The notes below the pieces were generated by a model that did no database searches, was not told where the DNA came from, and saw only the letters and a list, made by a program, of their open reading frames with translations. This document shows positions 1 through 12,700 of a DNA stretch of 64,000 nucleotides, piece by piece. The DNA comes from Branchiostoma floridae. Taxonomy: Eukaryota > Chordata > Leptocardii > Amphioxiformes > Branchiostomatidae. A program made the position numbers and the translations under genes. The stretch is taken from positions 19,523,686 to 19,587,685 of the forward strand of contig NC_049979.1 of the NCBI RefSeq assembly GCF_000003815.2, read 5' to 3'. Every line of letters begins with the position of its first letter. The stretch's first letter is position 1.

Positions 1-14
1 GATGGCTCTTTCAG

Positions 15-3000
15 GATCGCAGAATTGAGGCGGCCGCAGCACTATTGGCTAAGGTAGAGAAGCTGGGTATCCTTTTGGCCTCGAAGTTGCCCAATAATAC
101 CATCTCAATCATCGACGAAAACATAGGTACGTGTCTAGTCTGTCTGCAAGACTAATCCAGTAATCGTATGGTTCTAAACCGAACATTCCACCTGCCATGT
201 ATTAACTATCCTCTCATACTAGGCCCACCGCTCGGGTATATCAAGCCGTGAGCTAAGCGTTCCTGCCTGTACATGTGACCTGTTCCCATTGCTTGTAGTT
301 GGAAGGAAAGTTTTCAGCCGATTATCTCTCCATTTGAGATCAAGAGACAACGTAATTGGCTGTTATCTCTCCTTTCAACATCAGAAGGGGTAATATTTGA
401 TTGGCTGGCGGCTATTCAGCTGGCTCAGCGAGAATGACGTACCGGCGTCGTTGCTTGAGATAATCTAACACAAATGGCGGACCTGACATTATAGGATGTG
501 TATAAACATCGTGTAGATATAACCAATGACTCAATGTATCCTGATGACGACTTCTGTTCTCTCTTAGTGTTTGCAGTCGGTGTTATATTCAAGAAAGACC
601 CCACCTTCCCTGATCCAACGAAGTTACTCAATACGTCTTGGAGCGGTGTCACAGACAGTATCACCCTGCCCCAGACTGACCACCATGCCGTGGCGACCCT
701 GTACAAAACCATACACTTGTACCTAAACTCCAGTTCCAACCAGGTGAAAAGTGTCAACTCCCGCGTCATCGCGACAACCCTCGTGAACGGGACCATCCAA
801 GATGGCGACAGAATCACCATCTTCCTGGAACATGACAAGGTATGGTACACCATTTCTAAAGATGGTTTAATGGCACCATAACTGAACCTGAAAACTTGTA
901 TCAAGAACACCAGGAAAGTAACATAGAAATAACAACTCTTTGACGTAATATGTTTATCTCAAGTTCCCGTACAACAAACAGTAGATGCCTTTCCGATGAA
1001 TTCCTCGGCGTAGTCTTCAATTTTCTTACAATATGCATACAAATGTTCTCCCAAACCACATCAAGTGCTACAGTTGCATTGCGAAGAATATCACTTTCAA
1101 AATGTTATCTATGTTTTCATGCAAGTTGATTAATGACACGTATCCTTACAAATACAACCCTCTATACTACATTTCTTTCACAGAATCTAAACCAATTGAG
1201 GAACGCTACAGTAAATGTTACTTCGTCCTGCTCCTACTGGAACTTTCCCAGCCAGTGAGTACTCGATGATTTTATACATTAGGTATGTGTAGTAGGGCTG
1301 GGTATCGGTACAGCGTACCGGTACAAAACCGGGTTTTTCTTATTGGACCGGTCCAGAAAAACCGGACCGAAAAAAATAGGTGGACCGGATGTTGGACCGA
1401 TTAGAAAATTAACGTATCATTTTATCAGGTATTCACACGTTTTGGCGCTTGCAGTTGGAAGAAAATGACAAGAGGGAAGTAGAGTAGAGTTTATAGTAAT
1501 TTCTACCAAGGTTTACAGTCAATCGCACAGGTGCAGTTAGCGTTGTAGTGTTTTAAAACGCCAGTGTAAGTCTAATACCCCACCAAACAGATTTCTTGGT
1601 AGTGAAATGGACCATTGGTATGAGTCATACTGAATCAGGTCCAGGTTCAGGTCCGGACCTGGACCTGATCCTTTGGACCTGAACCGGACCTGGACCTGAA
1701 TTTTCTGTACCGGTACCCAGCCCTAATGTGTAGTATAATGCGAGATACGTCCAATAATATCTCGGTGACCAAAATGTGCAGGCAAATTATTCTCCCTATG
1801 GGCCATATAGCCAGTGCGCATGTACATGTAGTAATTCTGCTAAAGACTAGTTCTTGGCGTAAAATGCGAACCATATAGCAAGTCTACATTGCAGTACCAC
1901 TAGACACTTTTTCTAAGAATGATGTTTACCTCTCTTTAACCCAGGGATTGGGCAAATGGCAGTTGTACCGCGAAGGAGATTAACATGACCCACACCACCT
2001 GCGAGTGCACCCATCTCACCAACTTCGCCATTTTGGCACGCGTGGTCGGAGATCATGTGAGTACAGGCAACGTACTTTCTGTTTTATCTTTAGCAAAAAG
2101 AATAAATACTAACAGCTACAAGAGTGGTAGGCTATGTACTAGTATATACCAGTAGAACAACAGATGTTTTAGATAAAGAACGTTTAGTCGTAAATGCCGG
2201 CTTAAATATGATATATTTTCAGGATGAATTTGCACTTCATGTTATAACTTGGATCGGCTGTGGAATCTCTATCGTCTGTTTCATCATCTGCATTTGTGTC
2301 TTCCTGGGAAGCAGGTACGTCTAATACTTCCTTTACATGACACTTAATATTTGAGACGGCCCTGTGCCTAGCCTTGATAATTGGCGTTATCATATTGTAA
2401 TATACCTATAACAGTTAACTCGACATGATTTAATTATAACCACTTGTCACCATCTTTTTCAGACGGGTCCGTTGCCCTCGAACCATCGTCCATGCAAATT
2501 TGTGCATTTGTCTGTTGCTTGCCGAAATCATATTTTTGGCTGCCGTCGACAAAACACAAAATAAGGTGCGGTGCCTTAAAATCATTTTAAGTAATGGATG
2601 GAATTCTCATGTTTTAGGTTTAAGTTTTTATATTCCTTTCTAGATGCACGCAAGATGCCTATAGCCCGATATTATGTCTGCTGTCGCCATTCTTTTTTCA
2701 TGACAGTACAGTAAGGCATTTCACAGTTCCAGCACCGCGGGTATCGTAGGTTAGGTCAGAGGTTAAGGCTCCTAACACGCAAAAAAGTAACCAGATGATT
2801 ACACATGTAGACAGTTTGTTTACAGCCAATTATTACAGATTGGGGACCTTAAACTTTGACATTAGACAACAGTACATCACGACTACACGTTCACACTCAA
2901 ATGAGGTCTTGAAACTGTGAGATGGCTTAATGCATGCCCCATGTTAAATACTAGTTGTAATGCACAATGATGCGAGGTTCAAATTATAAACGTTAACATT

Positions 3001-6000
3001 AACCAATGATCATGAAACTTTTCATAACAATACAGGATGCCTGTGATGTAGTAGCCATAATTCTTCACTACCTCTTCCTGGCCGCTTTTGCCTGGATGTG
3101 TGCCGAGGGGATGGAGTTGTATGCGTTACTTGTCCAGATCTTCAACCTCCAGAACAAGAGAGTTTACTACTACCATCTCATAGGCTATGGTATGATATGG
3201 TCAAAATACTTACAAGCTCATAGATGCTGTTTGGTAAACAGATGTGTTCTAATCTAACTGTGTATCTATCAAATATCATTAATATAGAAACTTAGACCAA
3301 GAACCTACTTTAAGCTACCGTTAGTGGACACATAAGGACATTTTCGTTTCTGTGTAGGAGTACCTGCTGTAGTGGTGATCATTTCAGTGGGTGTCAATTA
3401 TATCGAGGAACTGGATGGATATGGCACGGACAGATAGTAAGTATTTTCTTCCATGGAATGTTGAAATTGTACTTAAAAAATAACCAGATGTGATATTCTT
3501 GATATTTTCGTTCTGTTGTGTCATATCTAATATGCTCAGGATCTTTTTTAGGAGAGTTCTATCATTATTGTGAAAATCAATGATTGGATTATGATTTGAA
3601 TATTTTATAATCTAATTTCGTAAATGTCATTATTTGTCCAGCTGCTGGTTGTCCGTAGAGAAAGGCTTCATCTGGAGCTTTGTGGGCCCGATGCTCGCCA
3701 TGATATTTGTGAGACTTATATATATGTGTCTATTGCATTTTAAGGTTTTCACATATGGTTGATAAATACACGCAAACTGTAGACATAGTAGACTCTTAAA
3801 ATGCTTAACTCGGTCGTTTGATTTATTTTGCATGATGATGTAGTATTTTACCTGGATTCAGGATTTTTTTTTTTTTGGTAAAGCAATCTTTATGCATTCC
3901 AGCTACTCACATGCCTCAACTTTTACATCTAACAGTAATGGTACATGTTGTATAACCAAATACTTTGTAGTTAGGCGGTACTAGTGTTACGTTCCTAGCT
4001 GCACATTTGACAATTATATTATATAATTTTCTTGTACAACGTCAGGTGAACCTTGGGTTCCTGATCATGACCATGAGGCTGGTGTACATACAGAGAACCA
4101 ACAGAGAACTTACCAACACCAACACTGACAAGTCTTCAGATAAACAAGGGCGGGGAAAGAAGTTCAGGTAAACAATACAACGATACGAGCCATACAAACT
4201 TCGAATTCAGTGCCGTACTTTGACTTTTACTTAATAGCTTAACAATACATTGTTTATGTAGCTACTCTTCCTGTGGTCCTTATCAGCAAACATAGCAAGA
4301 CACAAACTTGACACACAGGAACATGTACAAACCATACATTATACATACAATTCGTGCTAAAAAGATAACTTAAATACTATTTGAGGTCATATACAATGGG
4401 AATAATCTATTGCTTTTACAATTTCAAACCATTCCATGTGTTGGACATTCTGTACAAAAACCTTTTCTTTTGAGCGTTTGTTCTGGGCTTTGGTAGTCTG
4501 GTAGTTTGGGATTTTGATGAACGTGTTTGATATCTATGTGACTGCTGAGACCGGAGAAGGTCGATATATACAGCCCATGTCATTAACATAAGTAGATGCA
4601 GTTGAATGAAGGTACTTTGACCTTAACCTTATAAGACACATCAATGATATCGTGTCATGACCGACCTATGCACCATAAGATACACTTGTAGTTGCATTCT
4701 GAATATCAACCGAAAGTATTTGTTGTCAGGTTTTGGATCCGTGTGTCCGTGAGTCTGATCTGCCTCCTTGGCCTGACCTGGATGCTGGGCGTGTTCTACA
4801 TCAGTAGTGAGACAGTGGTGTTTGCCTACTTCTTCACTATCGCCAATTCGTTTCAAGTAAGTATGAATACCACATACATTTTCTTATTACATTTAGTTAT
4901 TTTCTTCTTGGAATTTTCGTTTCCTATTACCAAGTAGTATCGCTAAAATTGAAGCAGTCTGATGAATGTTGAAAAGAGAACTAACCAAATTGAGTGGCAC
5001 ATCCCTCATTTCTTTACACAGCCCCACTAAAAATAGACAACATGATCATGACCTCCTTGGACGAATTGTTATAGTCCATCTTTGTACAATTAGACCTTTG
5101 TCTGTATAATTCATGGTTCTATTTTGTTTCAGGGTTTATTCATCTTTATCTTTCACTGCCTGAAGAATGAAAAGGTAATTCTTTTGACTATTACCAATGT
5201 TGGAATAGATTTATTCACAACGGATCGCTCGTATTCAATTCCTCCCCAAGTAGTATTAGAGTTATTTTGAGATTAAAATTTACATAAGCGCGTACATATG
5301 TACCATGTGTAGGTGCAGAAGGAGATACAGCGTTACTGCTTCCCCAAGAAGAGTAAAATACAGAGGAGGCGGCCGACCGGCACAACTTCCGGGGAGTTAC
5401 TGGTGAGTGAAAACTTCATTGCTGAGAGAGATAGCCACTAGGATATTGCTGATAACTTTTCCCCTGATAGAATTTTTTATTTGATCCACAACCACAGTAG
5501 AGTCCATTCCAAGACACCGTGCGGATGTTTGTTGACATTTTTTAGAATTGATTTTAAAGTTTTGTAATTATATGCCTAGGACATTTGATACTTCAGAAAT
5601 ATTTTTAACACTGTTTCAACTTTATAAATATTTCCCTGGTCCTGTAAAACTTTGGAAATATTCATGGTGTGGAATTGGATACTTCTAATGGTTTCTAAAT
5701 AATGATAACAGCATTCTACCATTATTTACCATTTTCTACCATTTTTTGTAAATGGTTCGGTGGGCTGGGAAGATAGTAATTCACACATCCTTGCAAAGTA
5801 TGGTTGGGTGCCATGCAACAATGGCCCACCACAAAGGATCCACCAGTACCCAGCAGTGAAATCTAAAAATATACAGATGCAACAATAGGGCTTACTTTTA
5901 TGGGGGCAATAAACTAATTTTACCATTTGGCCAGGTTTACCATTTTTTGTAAATATTTGTAAATGTGAAATAATCACAGAGAGGTTTCACAATTATTCTA

Positions 6001-7078
6001 AATAAAGACATTTTTGTACAGTTACTTTCAAAATGTTTCTAAAATATTCAAAGAAATTCAAATAAATGCGTATTTTCTTAGTCAATTTTTTGAAAATAAT
6101 TTAATTATTGTGGCTCAGATATTCTTTTATTCAAAATAATTCAGACTAATTATAAATATCGCCTAAAAACCCTCATGGTGTCTTGGAATGGACTCTAGTA
6201 CTAGTCATAACGCCCTGTGGTGTTGGGATTCAGATCTTCTACGATACGTCTTAGAAGCAATACAGTCTGACTTTACATATTGGAGATCATTAGGTTTACA
6301 TTCACATCGTAAGCAAGAGTTCTCGTATACTATATTATTCGGTTTATGCTAGCGCTTATACCATGTATTTTTCCTGTGCAAGTAGTATGAGAGCTGAATG
6401 GGGGATAATGAAAATAAGAGACACATAAATAAAAAAGAAAACGCGTTTTTAAAAAGTATTTGGACTGAATATTGGAATTAAATACATTTTATAACTTGAA
6501 GAAGAAAATCTGTAAATAAAGACGTTGTGACATAAACATACCAGGTGCTGGGTATTCTATACTAAAGGTAAAGATGTCACAAACTCATTGGGTATCACCT
6601 TCTCCGTACACAGGGCAGCTTTAGCTCTAGCTCTAGAGCCGCTGCTAGAAGAGGAACAGAGACAACAAGTATCGGCAATGTAGGCACCCCTCTTCGTAGG
6701 GACGGGAGGTCGTTTATAAAACCAGGGACAAAATCAATCAACACGACTGATCAGAATTCAGGAACAACGGAAAGGCCGATTGCCCTGAAAAGGTATAAAT
6801 GAAGAGGCCAAACTCACAATGTATATTTTGCATGCAGTCAACAAGTATACATGCATGACATACTAATGCACATACAATGCCGCTTAAGATTACAATTTGC
6901 CATGTTTGTGTACATCATCTTACGTCTGTCTGTCTGTTTGCTTTCCATCAACAGTAACGGTAACTACCACAAAGGACAGGATCAAGAACTCTCCTCATCA
7001 ACATCAATGGTGATCAGTTTCGAAGGCTCTAGGAAGGTTCCACCCAAATTTGCTGTGAATGGGGACAGCATGATGTAA
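15..7078 (+). CDS. Adhesion GPCR 1 (5'-truncated by window edge)
   Basis: Multi-exon gene: exons 15-126, 577-839, 1184-1254, 1945-2056, 2223-2314, 2463-2565, 3036-3189, 3358-3436, 3642-3708, 4046-4167, 4730-4856, 5133-5174, 5313-5402, 6614-6792 and 6955-7078 (stop TAA). All junctions are GT/AG and in frame, giving 578 codons before the stop. The N-terminal part is a GAIN domain. The GPS spans the third and fourth exons (SSCSYWNF, then CECTHLTNFAIL), with autoproteolysis expected between L and T of HLT. Seven membrane segments follow, with family landmarks HANLCICLLLAEIIFLAAVD (TM2), LHYLFLAAFAWM and EGMELY (TM3), CWLS and FVGPM (TM4-5), GLTWMLGVFY (TM6) and FAYFFTIANSFQG (TM7). The tail is Ser/Arg-rich with no known motif. 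Exons from the GAIN to TM7 match those of the downstream gene, mostly in identical length and always in phase, so the two are tandem duplicates. The signal peptide and N-terminal domains lie outside the window. The ligand is unknown. Confidence 0.95.
1293..1725. mobile_element. Non-autonomous hAT-type MITE
   Basis: The 433-bp element begins TAGGGCTGGGTATCGGTAC and ends with the inverted copy GTACCGGTACCCAGCCCTA. An identical 8-bp sequence, ATGTGTAG, flanks it at 1285-1292 and 1726-1733. An 8-bp target duplication with this kind of terminus is typical of the hAT superfamily. It has no coding capacity. It lies in an intron of adhesion GPCR 1, between the two GPS exons. A related right end is seen at 51650-51730. 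Confidence 0.88.
5500..6195. mobile_element. MITE with TA target duplication
   Basis: Inverted termini GAGTCCATTCCAAGACACC are present at both ends. Each is flanked by TA (5498-5499 and 6196-6197), as expected for Tc1/mariner-like MITEs. The AT-rich interior has no open frame. It sits in the long intron before the penultimate exon of adhesion GPCR 1. Confidence 0.7.
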
Positions 7079-9787
7079 CGTGGGCAGTTAAGTCATTATC
7101 GTATAGAATATCCTAAGTTCTACTGGCGTATGCAATATCAGTTTAGTTAGTCAAAGTTCTTCCCGCACCAGACCATAGGGCGGCGCCCATCTCCGTTTTC
7201 ATAGCCCTGGGCTGCACAGCTTTTCTGCAAGCACTACAGCAGAGGGCTAGTCACTGTTGTTGGTGTGTGTGTCTGTGTGTTCAACTGCCACACTCTTTTC
7301 CAAATGCTGATTGCTGATCAGAGGAAGCATTGTGTACTACCTTTTAGAGTCTTAGGTATCACTCGGCCTGGATGGAATTCACGATCTACTGTATGTAAGG
7401 CGAACAATGTCATTTGCCCATAACACCGGTCAAATGCAATATACAGCGTACTACATTGACGAGGCTTAGGCGAATACGAAATTGCAATACAGAGACCCTA
7501 GATTTATGGAGTAGCTCCATCTATTACGGCAGTTTGTTACGTTACGTTGGTTTGACCTATGCGTCTAAAATATAAAAAGGGACGCATTGTTACGAGATAA
7601 GGTGTCATATATTCATAAATAGAAAATTGGCACTAGTGGGTCATAATTGTATATCACGCAAAATGTGCATAATTGTTCTATTTGATGTATGGATGTAATT
7701 TCATCAGTTGACTGTTGTAGTTACTATAGTAGAACGGTGCAATAAATCATGGGAATCAAAATTTATGACTTGTATTGCAACTTTGCCGGTAAGATGAAAA
7801 GAACTTTCTTTGGGAAATTTTGCAGTATGTATTATACTTTCCCGAAAATATGTACTTTTTAATTCACCTACTAGTATTTATTTATAAAATACGTTATATA
7901 GAATCATATACGCATCCATTTACCTTTCATCGGATTAATATAAAATGTGTTTGTTTTGGAGAAGTTTATCTATATCTATCTCTGAGAAACATAATCACCA
8001 CAAAGGTGCTTAACTGTGTCCAGTATATAACTTAGACATACAAAATATTGCGAATAAAATGTGTTAGTTTTGATGAAATGTGAGTCTGTCATATATTGAC
8101 TTACCATGTCCCAAGTTTATCTAGCTATGCCTGAGAAATATAATTTCTATCCCCACAAAGGCGTTCTAATTTGTCTAGAATGTGACTTAGACAAACAGAA
8201 AAGAAGGAAGTATAACGTCAAATTGAACGAATTTACTTAGATCTAAGGGCAGAAATGTCAAATCAAAGGCATGCAAAGCAACTTAGTATTGTATGCTGGT
8301 TAGCCCAATCCTTAAGTTATACATGGCTAGAGATTTCCTGATCAGTCACTTAGAACATCGCTTTTAAACAATATTCAAATTAGTTATAGCATAGTCGGAA
8401 GCTTGGGGTTGGCAAATACGTATACGGGCAGTTGTTTTGATATTTGTAAATTTTACATAGAGTCCTGTGTGACTTTTAAATGACGAAGAAATGAATGAAT
8501 TGATTGATTGATTGATTAATTAATTAATTAATTAATTGATGAAAATGAGAAATGAACAGAGCTCAATAAGGTTGCACAGACCATGCTGATACGTCGACAG
8601 AAAAAGAATCCACGGTCGCTACTAGCCCCCGACTGAAACCTCTGCTTGGAGAATACCTGATGAATTAGTCCACGCTGCGATGTGAAGACTAAAGTCTGCT
8701 GGAAGAAATGGTGTAACGAAGTATACACATGTTGCGTGCTCCATAGTCTACTGTCTGACGTCCACTCTCCACAGAAGCTTGTTCTGTTGTGACATCGTCA
8801 ATCAACAATGTATAAACAAACATTGATGTTGATAGAGATGCACAAAGACAGCACAAGAACGGATACGCCACGAAGAATGTATCGGCATTGAATCATTGTG
8901 TTCCACCATGATAAAATGTATCCACGCGCATATACATGAAACACTTAAAACAGTAAAAGATAAAGACCCTTTTGTACATTAAATTAAAAAAGGCACCATT
9001 AACTAATCAGTTTAAGTGCTGGCAAAAACATTTACATCGTCAAACTTACTGAGGTAACCTTGAAATCATTTAGTGGTCATTCTACTGTAATTACTACCGA
9101 GTACTATTAGATAAGGTCATCGAACATTGCGGTATTTTAATTCAATGAGCACAAACTTTGTGTTCACTGCAGCCAACCATGTTTTTTCTTATTGGATTCT
9201 ACAAAGGTGGAAAACCTCCTTACATGTATAAGTTAAACAGGTCCATGTACTATGTGGGTACGAGAGAAGAGTCTTGGCCATTTGTTTTCAAGCTCCACGA
9301 GAAAGCGCGGTGCTCAACATGCCGAGAAATCGCTCAACACTAAATCTCTGACCATTCGGGATTAAAAAGACACAGACTATACATTTTGAGGTTGTCTAAA
9401 TGTACTGAAATTCAATTCTATAGTCTGTGATGATCACGCAGAGAGCTCGTGACGTCCTTAGCTCTAATTTGCGACCACATTTTGCTCGGGGCTACAGTCT
9501 GCCTACATCTAGAGTGGTGACATCTGGTTGGACCTGTTGGCTAGTAAGTCACTACCGGTTATTGGTCGAGTTTGACGCCATGCCAGATTTCTTGGGGAAA
9601 GACATGTTTGAGACCGACAGTCTGCAGGTTCAGAATGCTGCATGTAAAACACAGCTATGTATTAGACACTTGTAAGAGCCTCTTGTCTTGCTGGGGGAAC
9701 TACATCGGAGGAAGGAGATACGAAAGATCTGAAAGAACGCGCAACCCTGAAGACAAGTAGCCTTGGATTACTTGGTGACTCATAGAC
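7079..9787. other. Intergenic and 3' flank between the two GPCR genes
   Basis: No exon with GPCR homology or convincing coding potential was seen. The stretch is AT-rich and contains a short tetranucleotide tract (TGAT then TTAA units, about 8497-8540). The promoter and 5' UTR of the second GPCR must lie toward its right end, but no core promoter motif can be assigned. Confidence 0.5.
7741..7746 (+). terminator. Candidate poly(A) signal of adhesion GPCR 1
   Basis: This is an AATAAA on the + strand about 660 bases after the stop codon. Assignment rests on position only. Confidence 0.4.
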
Positions 9788-12700
9788 ATGGCTATTACAG
9801 AGCGGGTCTTTTTTCTCTTGTGTCTCAGTCTTCTCGCCAAGACCCAGGGTGTAGAGGGATTGGAAGCAAACAACAGCAGCAGTGGTAAGCAAAAAGCAAT
9901 ACATTTCTACTAGATCAACAGTCCCATGGTTATACGATGAGATTTCAAATGCTCACGGCCTTAACCTGAAACAAGGGGCACCACTCACATTTTGAGACAT
10001 TTTCAAGGTCCATCCAAACTCATTATGATAATTTATTTGCAAACAGACTCTTGTTGGTATGTTCACTAGGTATGAGAAAAAAACACATGGTAAGACGTCA
10101 GATAAGTGACCATAGAGGGTCATTTTATGTGACCCCGCACGCAATAGTCAAAAGTTTTCACTCACGCTCTTATCACCGGACGTGACTGATTTTCAAAATG
10201 GCATCGCATGCGATGAAATGAGCACAATCATATGGATATTGGTGAACTTATACTGTACATGTATTGTCCTGAATTTCAGTTGTACCCCCTGTTGTGTTTC
10301 CTGGGTGAGGCTGATGACTTTTGGAATACCTCCCGTAAACTGTGCCATGTATTATGTATATTGTCTGGCAGGTTCCGCCCTGATTTGTATTTCTAAACTA
10401 TAAAGTATGATAGTTTCTTTCACTGTGCATTTTCTTGGCGTGGTGTAAGTAGCATTGACAAAAACATTCAAAATCTTCGAGGCCATTTGTCATGATGGGT
10501 AAGTTGCCAAAAGACGAAGCTGTTGATTTGAAAAGTATGTAAAATATTTTGACCTGCACCCAAAAAAATACACGTGTGGAAATGTTCTCACTCAAGCACT
10601 TATTGACTGCTGATTCTAAGCATACGTGATTCTCGTTTTTTTACAGAGTGTACATGGACACTTGCAGACCACGAACAGTACCTGTATCGACGGACTAGCC
10701 AGATCCGCTGGCCTGACCAGAACTGGCCCGTCGTCTCACCGGAGACGTGCTGGGGTTGGAAATGTTTCATCACATCACAGAAGTTCCTACACAGCGGACA
10801 GTGGGAGGATCTGTCGTCACTAGGCGATGGTGTTTTGGATAACGCTTTCACCATAGCACATGAAGAAAGTAGACAACCACAACACTGTAGAAGACTGTGG
10901 TTTGTTCAGGTGAGTACACACGTTTTGCAAAGTGTGACACAGCGACAGTCGGAATATTGAGTGGCTGCCGTCGATATCGTTACTAATATTATGATCTCAA
11001 TGCCAAGTGTTACTCAGGGATACTTAAGACATACTTAGCACGCTATGTGTGACACTTGGTCATTAGATAAAGGAACTGTGTTTTGTTGTTTTCTAATAAT
11101 GAACTGCTTCCGCTGATCTACATTGGGGGGCAAAGCGTACAGTCAATGTACCTAACGTTATATACATATATAGAACAACCGCAAAGTATAGAAGAGTTTC
11201 ACACCATAATGTTAAAATTGAAGCATGTGCAGAGACCAAAATTTGTGATTTTGGCTGACTCTGCTGAGTACCCTGATTTTATTTATCTGTCTACGAATCT
11301 CATAAGACCTTTAACAACCCTTGCGGCAGTAATGTTACAGAAGGGACAATAGACGTATTCAGTTCTGACATGTGTTACTGTCACCGAATCAAGGTTTTGG
11401 ATATCGACAGACTTGGCATCATATTTGTAGTCAGAATTTAGAGACGAATATCTTATCTATAAATCTCTAGGAACCTCTAGGATATTTGACAGGCATTCTT
11501 GATGAACAACTTCTATTGTGCACTATTCAAAATGACCCAAGGTCAATGAAGGTTGAACTGGGAACAATGCTCTTCTTTTCTTTGATCTCAGAATGAGTCA
11601 CATCACGAACAGCTCATCTGATAACAGTCTGAACATAAAATTTCCTGAACAATACAGCCTTTCACTTCACCAAGCGTCCTGTACAAATCTTTAATGCTCC
11701 TCAATTACATGATTGAGATCTTTAGGCATTCAAGATGATAATCCCCCACACGGAGAAGAGTAAAACCTGTTGTGTTAGGGCACTCTGCACTATGTCTGTC
11801 GTCTCTGCAGTATTGCCCAATCTACCGGATACACTGACCAATCGTTATCGTCCTGTCGTTAACTCAATTAGACTACCAGGAGGATAAATGTGATGTTTAT
11901 GCATGTTTATTTGACGGAAAACCTTTATGGAATGTAATATGACGTGACTATATATGTGAAAGGGTTAATGCGGCCGGATACTGATAAACAGTCAACCTGA
12001 ATGTGGACGATACCATTTCGGCATATTCATGTGACCATACTGTCCACTTATGTGTGTCTTTAATTTTTCACTTATTTGCGATGATGTCAGTTTTTACTGT
12101 CAATCATAAATCATTCCGCTCCACTTTTCAGTTGCAAATTGTTTTCGCAACACTTAGGCACATTTTTTGTTTCTGTGTGTGTGTGTGTGTGCGCGCGCGC
12201 GTGTGCGTGTGTGTGTGCGCGCGCGCGTGTGTGTGTGTGTGTGCGCGCGTGAGCGTGTGCGTAGGCGTGCGAGTGCGTGCGCATGTGTTTCTGTTTGTGT
12301 TTCCGGATATCTGTGGTAAGCGTAACTTTATGACGGATTGTGATGATATTTGGTGTGTGGGTAGGTGTTGAGATGACGATGCCTAAGGTCAACTTTGGGC
12401 CCCTGGTGGGTGACTTAGTACTACAGCAGAACCTGTTTTATGTTATCTTTTGTCCTGGACATGCTATGGTGTTGACATTTTGGTGACAGATGGGTTTTGA
12501 TGTATGAAAGACGTTGTCTAGCTTTGGCCCCTAGCAACGTTCTCTGGAATGGCAGGGGCGTTTATGTAGAAATGTTTTAAGGAGGATAATTAAACAAAGA
12601 AATAATGGACTTCCACGATATTCAGCATGCAGGTAGGGTAATGCTTAAGTTACATACTTAATGAGGTAAAACTGTATCTATGAATCATTTGGCGTGCTCA

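Noticed and set aside
425-910. 161-residue open frame on the - strand
   Set aside because: It is the shadow of the GAIN exon 577-839 on the + strand, which is supported by homology to 24756-25048.
8528-8871. Two short - strand open frames between the GPCR genes
   Set aside because: No homology, no signal peptide or domain, and no consistent splice structure.
12003-12392. Open frames across a GT/GC-rich tract
   Set aside because: Simple-sequence artefact inside a GPCR intron.
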